From assembly GCF_026241195.1 (NCBI RefSeq), contig NZ_JAPFQO010000017.1, positions 1 through 48,093 on the forward strand: DNA of 48,093 nt, given 5' to 3'. The notes beneath the pieces are model-generated. The model was not told the origin of the DNA. It did not search any database and saw only the letters and a list, made by a program, of their open reading frames with translations. Position 1 is the stretch's first letter. Each line of letters opens with the position of its first letter. This document shows, one piece after another, positions 41,272 to 48,093 of this stretch. The position numbers and the translations under genes were made by a program. The DNA is from Pontibacter anaerobius (GTDB lineage Bacteria > Bacteroidota > Bacteroidia > Cytophagales > Hymenobacteraceae).

Positions 41272-42420
41272 CTATACTTTCACCCTCTCCGCCAGTTCCC
41301 ACACGGCCTGCACAAAGCGGCTCCAGCTAAAGCGTTTTTTATACTTCGTGATGTTCTCGGAAAGTATGGCTCCTGCGCCCGAAGTATAAAACTGATGAAT
41401 GGCAGCGGCAATGGGCTCCGGCTGCGGCTGCACCACATAACCCACCTCGCCGTGCGGCACAAGTTCTGACAGACCTCCTACGCGCGTTACCACCATCGGC
41501 TTGTCAAAGTGGTAAGCTACCTGCGTTACGCCGCTCTGGGTAGCGTGTTTGTATGGCTGCACCACCAGGTCGGCGGCGCAGAAGTAATGACGTACCTCGG
41601 CATTAGGAATAAAATCAGTACGAAGTATAAGCCTCTCCTGCAGCTGCAGTTGCTCGATAAGATTACGGTATGGCGCGGCATCCTCATAAAACTCCCCGGC
41701 CACAATCAGCTTCAGGTTTTGTAGTTCCTGCACCTGAGGGTCGGCCATAGCCTGTAGCAGCAGGTCCAGCCCTTTGTAGGCCCGTATAAAGCCGAAGAAG
41801 AGCAGGTAGTTATACTTTGGATCAAAACCCAGGGCAGCGCAGGCTTCCTCTTTAGGCTCGGCCTCGCCAAAATTATCGTAGAGCGGGTGTGGCAGGTAAA
41901 CGCTCGGTTTCTTCGGCTCAAAGCGCTCCAGGTCCTGCTGCACCGAGCGCGACAGCGTAACAAAGCCGTGGCAGGAGCCGAGGAAGTATTTGGTGAAGGG
42001 CACATCACCGGGGCGCTTCTCGTGGGGCACTACGTTATCGGTAATGGCCAGAATGCGGCTATACTTGTTGCTCCGGATGATGTGGGCGATAGTGCCCAGC
42101 GCCGGCCCCATAAACGGCAACCAGTAGCGGAAAATAACTAGATCAGGCTTTTGCTTCTTGATGTACCGGCCCGCACGCCACCAACTCAGGGGGTTTATGG
42201 AATTGATAAGTACTTTTATAGGTAGCCCAACAGGTGCGGGTTCGTCGGTAATCTGACTCTTGCCCGGGAACAGGAAAGACGGGTATTGCAGGCTAAAGGT
42301 AACGATCTCCACCTCGCAGCCGGCCTCCTGAAAGGCATAGGCCAGCCGCTCGTTAAAAGTGGCCATTCCCCCGCCCCGCAGCGGGTGCGCCGGGCCAACT
42401 ATGGTTACCCGCTTCGCCAT
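41272..42420 (-). CDS. GT4 family glycosyltransferase
   Basis: A 382-residue GT-B glycosyltransferase. The acceptor-side loop is GPAHPLRGGGMATFNERL. The donor domain has NYLLFFGFIRAYKGLDLLLQAM and the late acidic segment around QSGVTQVAYHFDKPMVVTRVGGLSELV, typical of GT4. It is probably a cell-surface glycan or glycolipid mannosyl- or glucosyltransferase. Its start overlaps the GT2 stop by one base (TAATG), so the two are translationally coupled. Confidence 0.9.
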   Translation of the reverse strand: MAKRVTIVGPAHPLRGGGMATFNERLAYAFQEAGCEVEIVTFSLQYPSFLFPGKSQITDEPAPVGLPIKVLINSINPLSWWRAGRYIKKQKPDLVIFRYWLPFMGPALGTIAHIIRSNKYSRILAITDNVVPHEKRPGDVPFTKYFLGSCHGFVTLSRSVQQDLERFEPKKPSVYLPHPLYDNFGEAEPKEEACAALGFDPKYNYLLFFGFIRAYKGLDLLLQAMADPQVQELQNLKLIVAGEFYEDAAPYRNLIEQLQLQERLILRTDFIPNAEVRHYFCAADLVVQPYKHATQSGVTQVAYHFDKPMVVTRVGGLSELVPHGEVGYVVQPQPEPIAAAIHQFYTSGAGAILSENITKYKKRFSWSRFVQAVWELAERVKV

Positions 42421-43394
42421 TATTTTTTAACGGCCCCTACCCTGTCCCGGATCAGGTACTCATTGCGCTTGCTGGCAGCCATGGAGATCATCTCGGCCAG
42501 GAAACCGGCCAGAAAAAGCTGTACACCAAGTATAACTGCCACCAGCGCCAGGAAGAACAACGGCTGATCCACAATATCACGCACTCGGCCCTCTGAATAG
42601 AGCCCGAACAGTTTCTGCACGATCAGCCAGATTGTTATACCCAAACCTACCACAAACATAAGCGTGCCCAGCGAGCCGAAGAAGTGCATCGGGCGCTTTT
42701 TAAAGCGGCTCACAAAAGTGATGGAGAGCAGGTCCAGGAAGCCATACACGAAGCGCTCCAAGCCAAACTTGGTGGTGCCATATTTACGCTCCTGGTGCTG
42801 CACCACCTTCTCGCCTATCCTGGTAAAGCCGTTCCATTTGGCAATAACCGGGATGTAGCGGTGCATCTCGCCATGTACTTCTATACTTTTTACCAGCAGC
42901 TGGCGATACGCTTTCAGACCGCAGTTAAAGTCGTGCAGCTGTATGCCGGATAGCTTGCGTGTAGCGGCATTAAAGAACTTGGTTGGGATTGTTTTGCTAA
43001 CTGGGTCAAAGCGCTTTTTCTTCCAGCCGCTCACCAGGTCATACTTCTGGTGCTTGATCATGTCATAAAGCGCCGGGATCTCCTCGGGGCTGTCCTGCAG
43101 GTCAGCGTCCATGGTAATTACCACCTCACCCTCGCAACGGCGGAACCCCTCGTTCAGGGCCGCAGACTTGCCGTAATTGCGGTTAAAGCTGATGCCCTTT
43201 ACGGCTTTGTCCTCCTCGCCCAGGGCATGAATCACGTCCCAGGAGCGGTCGGTACTGCCGTCGTCCACCAGAATTACCTCATAAGAAAACTCGTGCGTGT
43301 GCATCACTCTCCGGATCCAACGCACGAGTTCAGGCAGCGACTCCTCCTCGTTGAAGAGCGGAACTACTACCGAAATATCGTAAGTGTATTGCAT
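42420..43394 (-). CDS. GT2 polyprenyl-phosphate glycosyltransferase (GtrB/DPM-like)
   Basis: A 324-residue membrane GT2 enzyme. VVPLFNEEESLPELV, VILVDDGSTDRSW and ITMDADLQDSPEEIPAL give the nucleotide and metal-binding motifs; HDFNCGLKAYRQ follows. Two C-terminal membrane segments (about 230-255 and 275-300) match GtrB-type enzymes that load glucose or another sugar on undecaprenyl phosphate. It probably works with the adjacent GT4 protein. The DUF4199 gene ends three bases upstream. Confidence 0.92.
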   Translation of the reverse strand: MQYTYDISVVVPLFNEEESLPELVRWIRRVMHTHEFSYEVILVDDGSTDRSWDVIHALGEEDKAVKGISFNRNYGKSAALNEGFRRCEGEVVITMDADLQDSPEEIPALYDMIKHQKYDLVSGWKKKRFDPVSKTIPTKFFNAATRKLSGIQLHDFNCGLKAYRQLLVKSIEVHGEMHRYIPVIAKWNGFTRIGEKVVQHQERKYGTTKFGLERFVYGFLDLLSITFVSRFKKRPMHFFGSLGTLMFVVGLGITIWLIVQKLFGLYSEGRVRDIVDQPLFFLALVAVILGVQLFLAGFLAEMISMAASKRNEYLIRDRVGAVKK

Positions 43395-43397
43395 GTT

Positions 43398-43916
43398 CTA
43401 TTCAAACTCCGGCCGCGAATTCTTCATGATAGCAGAGATGATCAGCGACAGGATAAATCCAATAATCAACGTAACCACAGCAGACCCCAGTATTATGGCA
43501 ACAGGGCCCTGGAAATTCTCAGCTATGGCCATGCCAGCGTCAATTTGCTCGTCAGTCATACCCTGCTGCAGCATCTCTACGCGTTGCTTCTCCATTATAC
43601 GGTTCATGTACTCCGGGTCAACAAACTCCATGTATAACCATGAGAAAGTGCCAGACAGCAAACCGTAGATAACAGAAACAATGGCACCTATTCCCAAGCC
43701 CTGACCATAAGAGATAAAACCGTGGTTCTCTGCCTTAAAGTTTTTCATTGCCACCGCAATGCCCCCTATCAGGATAAGATAGGCCAGGCTAGAGATCCAG
43801 CGGTTTTCAGCCAAACCAGATACCATCAGCACTAATGTAAAAATAACGCCGATTAGCGCGAAGATGAAGCCCCACTTTAAGGCAACAGATCCAACAGAAG
43901 GTTCTTTCTCGATCAT
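43398..43916 (-). CDS. DUF4199 membrane protein, copy 2
   Basis: A 172-residue protein with four membrane segments, of the DUF4199 family common in Bacteroidota. GFISYGQGLGIGAIVSVIYGLLSGTF is the family core, followed by an amphipathic MEKQRVEMLQQGMTDEQID helix. It is a paralogue of the preceding gene. The function is unknown. It is placed in the tight operon with GT2, as often seen in the phylum. Confidence 0.85.
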   Translation of the reverse strand: MIEKEPSVGSVALKWGFIFALIGVIFTLVLMVSGLAENRWISSLAYLILIGGIAVAMKNFKAENHGFISYGQGLGIGAIVSVIYGLLSGTFSWLYMEFVDPEYMNRIMEKQRVEMLQQGMTDEQIDAGMAIAENFQGPVAIILGSAVVTLIIGFILSLIISAIMKNSRPEFE

Positions 43917-43944
43917 GATTTTTTTGTTTATGGTTTAGATGAAA

Positions 43945-44454
43945 TTACTTTCTGAAAAACACAGCAGCCACCAGCGCGAATATGCTGCCCACAATCATCC
44001 TCCACAAAAAGAAATCAGCAGCCTGGGTTGAGGGGGTCAGGCTGTTCAAAGCATTGTATACATTCCTATACGATTCCTCCCCCATTAGCTGTATCTGCTG
44101 CTCACGCGTCTCCTCCAGCAAAGCCTGCATTTCCGCGATATGGTTTTGCAGAATATCTGGGCCAACAAGGTAAATAAAAACAAAAACGAGCATGGCTGAA
44201 CTTAGGGCGCTGTAAAATGCCACTGTTAAGCCTACACGTAGCCCTCTGCCAAAATTAAGTTCAGTATCGATATACTTTTTGTAGTTGCGGAGAGCGAGGA
44301 AAATAAAGATCGGGATTGGCAGGTAAGAAATCCGCCCCATATCCCCGAAAGGGTTATAGCCGATAAAGTATAAAAGGGCCACCAGTGCAAAGCAAATAAG
44401 GCCACTCAGCACACCATACCGTATACCTATCCGCACAATTGTTTGATTAAACAT
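43945..44454 (-). CDS. DUF4199 membrane protein, copy 1
   Basis: A 169-residue four-helix membrane protein of the DUF4199 family, with LNFGRGLRVGLTVAFYSALSSAMLVFVFIYL as core. It is weakly similar to the following gene, pointing to an old duplication. The stop lies 28 bases before the start of copy 2. The function is unknown. Confidence 0.82.
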   Translation of the reverse strand: MFNQTIVRIGIRYGVLSGLICFALVALLYFIGYNPFGDMGRISYLPIPIFIFLALRNYKKYIDTELNFGRGLRVGLTVAFYSALSSAMLVFVFIYLVGPDILQNHIAEMQALLEETREQQIQLMGEESYRNVYNALNSLTPSTQAADFFLWRMIVGSIFALVAAVFFRK

Positions 44455-44515
44455 AGTCTCTCCCTTGGGTAAAGCGGCTCTGGGCCTGCCTTATCTAAAT
44501 ATAGGTATAAATATA

Positions 44516-45781
44516 TTAAAAAGAACCGTTGAGCACTAACTGCCCCTTGTGTATTGTTCCCAGCACCTTACCCTTCAGCTCACGGCCAAAGAACGGGCTA
44601 TTGTATGATTTGGACTTGCTCTTTTCCACTGACGGCAGCCAGGTTTGGTCTGGGGCGAAGATGGTCATATTTGCAGCCTCTCCTACAGCAAGGCGTGCCT
44701 CTGGTAAACCAAGTATGCGGCGCGGGTTTACCGTTAGTTTCTCGATGAGCGCCTCTAGCGGCAGCTCCAGGAAAGTGTTTGCCACAGCAAAGGCTGTTTC
44801 TAGGTTTATGATGCCGAACTCGGCCAGGTCGAACTCTAGTTTCTTACCCTCCACGTCCTGTGGCATATGTGCTGAAACCAGCGCATCAATGGTGCCGTCT
44901 TTCAGACCTTCCTTTATAGCGACAGCATCGGCTGCGCTACGGAAGGGCGGGTTTACTTTATAGTTTGTATCGAAAGGCTCAATGGTCTCATCCGTAAAGG
45001 CTGTCTGGTAGCTGGCCACATCGCAGGTCACTTGCAGTCCTTCTGCTTTCGCATTCCGGATAGCCGCTATGGCAGCCGCAGTGGATATAAGTGAGAAGTG
45101 CAGTTTGCCGCCTGCATAGCGCAGCAGTTGCAGATCACGGGTCACGGTCACTTCTTCCGCCAAAGCCGGAATCCCTTTCATACCCAATCGGGTGCTGGCT
45201 TCCCCTTCGTGCATCTGCCCGTTTTCGGTAAGTCGGGTGTGCTCCGGCCTGTTCATTAGCAAGCCATCAAACGGTTGCAGGTATTGCAGCGCCTTCAGAA
45301 TAACGTCAGCGCCTTGCAGCGGGTGCGTACCATCGGTAAAAGCCACCGCTCCAGACTGATGCAGGTCGATCATTTCAGTCAGGTCTTTACCCAGCGCATC
45401 AACGGTTACGGCGGCGGCAGGCAGAAGTGTTACCGGCAATGTATGGGTTCTGTTTTTGATGAAGTTGATAGCGCCTTTGGTTTGCACTACCGGCTCGGTG
45501 TTGGGCAAAAGCAGTACCTCTGTAAAGCCTCCAACAGCGGCAGCGGCGGCAAGGCTTTCCAGGTCTTCTTTATACTCCAGCCCCGGCTCGCCTGCATAGG
45601 CATTCATATCCACCCATCCTGCAGAAACAGACAAGCCATCAAGTGAGATCACTTTATCCGCCTCCTGTTCATCCGGGCCAATGTAAGTTATGGCGCCATT
45701 CGCTATCAAGATATTCTGCTGTTGCAGATGAAACTCAGACTGTGGGTTGTAAACGGTTGCTGCTCGGAGAAGTACTTTCAT
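44516..45781 (-). CDS. Dihydroorotase-like protein with degenerate metal site
   Basis: A 421-residue amidohydrolase of the PyrC type, starting at ATG 45781. The overall pattern is dihydroorotase (LESLAAAAAVGGFTEVLLLPNTEPVVQTKGAI, FGIINLETAFA, NPRRILGLPEA). However, the metal-binding HxH-R motif is replaced by DMNAYAGEPG and the usual TDHAPH by SAHMPQD, losing the catalytic Asp. It is therefore probably inactive, like the PyrC' subunits that scaffold aspartate transcarbamoylase. It follows the Bat-like gene by one base. Confidence 0.88.
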   Translation of the reverse strand: MKVLLRAATVYNPQSEFHLQQQNILIANGAITYIGPDEQEADKVISLDGLSVSAGWVDMNAYAGEPGLEYKEDLESLAAAAAVGGFTEVLLLPNTEPVVQTKGAINFIKNRTHTLPVTLLPAAAVTVDALGKDLTEMIDLHQSGAVAFTDGTHPLQGADVILKALQYLQPFDGLLMNRPEHTRLTENGQMHEGEASTRLGMKGIPALAEEVTVTRDLQLLRYAGGKLHFSLISTAAAIAAIRNAKAEGLQVTCDVASYQTAFTDETIEPFDTNYKVNPPFRSAADAVAIKEGLKDGTIDALVSAHMPQDVEGKKLEFDLAEFGIINLETAFAVANTFLELPLEALIEKLTVNPRRILGLPEARLAVGEAANMTIFAPDQTWLPSVEKSKSKSYNSPFFGRELKGKVLGTIHKGQLVLNGSF

Positions 45782-45782
45782 G

Positions 45783-47786
45783 CTAGAGGAATCTAATAAG
45801 TGCAATTTCGGCCATCAGGAAAAACAGACACAATATTAGGCAATATTTCCAAAGCTTGACGCCAAAATATCGTTTTTCGAACTCACCTTTCACTGAAAAA
45901 GCATCACCGTAATCATATACATGGATATTGGGCCTGTTTTTGCCAACCAAGGCACGCAGTTCGTCAGGGCTGTACTGCTCCAGGTACGATTCGCCTTTCT
46001 CATAATTGAAAGCAAGCGTGGCCAGTGTGGAGTCTTGCAGCTGCAAAGTATAGAAGCCGGCCTCATCCATATCAGGGGGTACGTTAAAGTATACTTTCCC
46101 GCCCCGCACCTGCTGATCAGGTATAAAAGCCAGCGTATCACGCTTCAGCTCATATACACCTTCTTTACGCATAGCAACTGCTGGCACTTGTATTGTGGCA
46201 TTGCCTAAAGTATACGCCAGCTGTTGTGTCTGCTTGTAACTGCTTATGGCCAAGCGGTACATCACTGGCACAAAAAGGGCATGATTTGGAAGCGTGCTGA
46301 ATGCCTCATCGAGGGGTGCCGCCATCAGGTAAACAAAACCATTACCCCTGTCGAAGCGCGAGAGAAAGGGGGCGCCGCCCCTATACTTCAGGATATCATC
46401 AGAAGCTCTGGACCAGGCCAAACTTCTAACAGCCCGCGGCATCTGCATATCAGCATCAAAATCAGAGAATATACTTCTGAAGAAAGGGTTATTGGGGTCT
46501 GGTGCAGCTAAACTAGTTTTAGTGGCATCAGCACGGGTACCTAAAAAGGAAGCAGGCAGGTTCAAATTCTGCAACAGCGAAGTATAAGCTCCCCTGTTTT
46601 CACTGGCAGGTGGAACTACAGCCAGTGTACCACCCTCCTTCACATAGTTTGCCACTGTTGCTGCCAACGCCGCCGGCAACGACTCCACACCATTCAGAAC
46701 CACGATGTCTGCAGCAGCAAGGGCCGCATAATCAATCGTACCGCTACGGAAAGAAGTATACCTGAAGATACTTTCGTTGCTATATAACTGCTGCAACGTA
46801 CCCGCCTGTTCGTCCGCAACTTCAACAATAGAGATGGGGGCTGAAGGTGACAGTATAAAATAATAAGTGTTGTCAAATTCTACCGGGTAGTCTTCTACCA
46901 CTAAATATGCTTTTCGCACACCACCCCCAGATAACCTGAAAGACATAACTGCCTCTACAGACTGCTTGGCTGGCAAATCCAAACTCAAAGCAGATACCTG
47001 TTGCTCCTCAATAAACAACTTAACCGGCAGGTCTTCAACAGCTTCTACCCCTGTGTTGGTCAAAAGCACCCGAAGTGTATTCTCTGCTCCAGCTCTTATA
47101 AACTCATCCTCCAGGTAAACGGAATCTATGGTAACGTTTGCTGTGCTAGCAGCAGCCATTGGCACCAGGTGTACTTGTGTTAAAGAATCTGAAGCATCCA
47201 GAGCAGCAGGTGTGAACGAGTTCTTCTGAAAATCAGAAAGTATGAAAAGATGATTAGCCCCGTTTTTGATAGCAGCAGCTGGCATAAAAGCTTTTGCAGA
47301 AAAGCTTATACCATCTAACAGGGCAGCGGCTTCTCCCTTCTGCACAGGAGAACCATGGTTTAAAACCTCTGCAGCGGATAATTTAAATGCTGCTGATGAA
47401 GGGAAAAGGCCCGTGATTACTTTGGCCCGGTCAGCAGCAACATGCATTAAAGTAAGATCTTCCTCCTGATGCAGGTTTTGCATACTATAGGAGTTATCAA
47501 TGGCGATTCCAACGTCAGAATCATCTACAGCCACAACCGCATCTGAAGCCGGAAGAAAAGGCTGAGCAAATGCCAATACCAGAAAAATAACGAAAAGTAT
47601 ACGGGAAAGAAGTATGAGCAAGTCCTTAAGATTCCGCTGGCTTGCCGTAAGATCCTTAGACACCTGAATAAACCTAACATTACTAAACATAACCCGCTTG
47701 GCACGCCTTAGCTGCACCAGGTGTAGTATGATAGGAACAGCAACGGCTGCCAGTGCAAACAGGAAGGACGGATACAGAAATGCCAT
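45783..47786 (-). CDS. Bat-type aerotolerance membrane protein
   Basis: A 667-residue protein with the BatA N-terminal domain: two membrane helices around FLYPSFLFALAAVAVPIILHLVQLRRAKRVMFSNVRF and LLILLSRILFVIFLVLAFAQPFL. A vWA-like region follows (VGIAIDNSYSMQN, a degenerate MIDAS motif), then a glutamine-amidotransferase-like middle and a last membrane helix at the C-terminus. Relatives affect aerotolerance or envelope integrity. It is the first gene of a six-gene minus-strand run that includes the PyrC-like, DUF4199, GT2 and GT4 genes. Confidence 0.85.
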   Translation of the reverse strand: MAFLYPSFLFALAAVAVPIILHLVQLRRAKRVMFSNVRFIQVSKDLTASQRNLKDLLILLSRILFVIFLVLAFAQPFLPASDAVVAVDDSDVGIAIDNSYSMQNLHQEEDLTLMHVAADRAKVITGLFPSSAAFKLSAAEVLNHGSPVQKGEAAALLDGISFSAKAFMPAAAIKNGANHLFILSDFQKNSFTPAALDASDSLTQVHLVPMAAASTANVTIDSVYLEDEFIRAGAENTLRVLLTNTGVEAVEDLPVKLFIEEQQVSALSLDLPAKQSVEAVMSFRLSGGGVRKAYLVVEDYPVEFDNTYYFILSPSAPISIVEVADEQAGTLQQLYSNESIFRYTSFRSGTIDYAALAAADIVVLNGVESLPAALAATVANYVKEGGTLAVVPPASENRGAYTSLLQNLNLPASFLGTRADATKTSLAAPDPNNPFFRSIFSDFDADMQMPRAVRSLAWSRASDDILKYRGGAPFLSRFDRGNGFVYLMAAPLDEAFSTLPNHALFVPVMYRLAISSYKQTQQLAYTLGNATIQVPAVAMRKEGVYELKRDTLAFIPDQQVRGGKVYFNVPPDMDEAGFYTLQLQDSTLATLAFNYEKGESYLEQYSPDELRALVGKNRPNIHVYDYGDAFSVKGEFEKRYFGVKLWKYCLILCLFFLMAEIALIRFL

Positions 47787-47827
47787 AGCTCAAGTTAACG
47801 AGGAGCAGATGAAAAAACAACATGCCC

Positions 47828-47835
47828 CAAAGCTA
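47828..47835 (-). promoter_or_regulatory. -7 box upstream of the Bat-like gene
   Basis: Minus-strand TAGCTTTG fits TAnnTTTG, 41 bases before the start codon. It is the only such box upstream of the six-gene run. Confidence 0.4.
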
Positions 47836-47956
47836 TACTTGTAAATGGCACCAGGTGTTGGGAGAAAGGGTCGGAATCGGGATTTTACCTGCCCTGCGCA
47901 GCGGCGGGAGCCTCATGGAGCCGCCCTAGCCATGCTCCCTCAGTTTGTGTTCTTGG

Positions 47957-47996
47957 CCAAAAAAAAGAGGACCGTCCCTGTGGGGGCGGTCCTCTT
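47957..47996 (-). terminator. rRNA operon terminator
   Basis: A 14-15 bp stem (47965-47978 with about 47982-47996), followed on the minus strand by eight T. It lies directly downstream of the 5S rRNA gene. Confidence 0.88.
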
Positions 47997-48002
47997 GATG
48001 GG

Positions 48003-48093
48003 TTGGCGGCCACCTACTCTCCCGGGTGTGACCCCAGTACCATCGGCGCACCCGGGCTTAACTGCTCTGTTCGGAATGGGAAGAGGTGCTCAC
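48003..48093 (-). rRNA. rrf: 5S ribosomal RNA, 3' part (partial at window edge)
   Basis: Read on the minus strand, the sequence contains CCGAACAGAGCAGTTAAGCC, GCCGATGGTACTG and GGGAGAGTAGGTGGCCGCC, the conserved 3' two-thirds of bacterial 5S rRNA. The 5' end lies beyond the right edge; the rest of the rrn operon should follow there. Confidence 0.95.

Noticed and set aside
1..48093. tRNA genes and CRISPR arrays
   Set aside because: I looked for T-loop GGTTCGA-type patterns on both strands and for regularly spaced repeats and found none that hold up; a tRNAscan run would be decisive for tRNAs.

Overview
The window looks like a chromosomal piece of a Bacteroidota bacterium, most likely order Cytophagales, family Hymenobacteraceae (Pontibacter-like). 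This is inferred from gene content, with no database search: a Bat-type aerotolerance protein, two DUF4199 proteins, a CarboxypepD-reg TonB receptor, LytTR two-component signalling, DAHP synthase/chorismate mutase fusions and an AsmA-GT51 transglycosylase. Bacteroidota-type promoter -7 boxes (TAnnTTTG) and weak Shine-Dalgarno signals agree. A 5S rRNA gene enters at the right edge on the minus strand.

Layout. 1-3.7 kb: accessory, AT-rich small genes separated by imperfect palindromes that resemble integron attC sites. One palindrome is split by an IS110-family element whose transposase carries an in-frame amber codon. One cassette-like gene encodes a HEPN/AbiU2-like protein. 3.7-13.1 kb: housekeeping genes (P-type Ca2+ ATPase, menA, glutathione peroxidase, argS, arginase, arginine decarboxylase, small lipoprotein). 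13.1-16.1 kb: small hypothetical genes, two of them again separated by an attC-like spacer. 16.2-22.85 kb: an AT-rich island (LytS/LytTR pair, TonB receptor, vanadium-haloperoxidase-type PAP2 lipoprotein) lying between a decayed copy of the 3' end of a gmhB-like gene and the intact gene. 22.8-26.7 kb: gmhB-like, protoporphyrinogen oxidase, polyprenol-phosphate glycosyltransferase, TerC. 26.7-31.5 kb: an aromatic amino acid locus with two DAHP synthase/chorismate mutase paralogues, prephenate dehydratase and an aminotransferase. Two related transcription attenuators precede it, one with a leader peptide packed with Phe and Tyr codons. 31.6-38 kb: DUF3817, a repeat-rich intergenic kilobase, SBF-like transporter, AsmA-GT51 protein, purB. 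38-41.2 kb: lipoprotein, NmrA-like protein, GNAT, YceI. 41.3-47.8 kb: a tight six-gene minus-strand run (Bat-like, catalytically degenerate dihydroorotase, two DUF4199, GT2, GT4). 47.9-48.1 kb: rRNA operon terminator and 5S rRNA.

The most notable signals are the paired Phe/Tyr attenuators, the IS110 inserted in an attC-like palindrome, the gmhB-flanked island, and the extreme abundance of the word AAGTATA/TATACTT (about 100 copies by eye, both strands, against about six expected).
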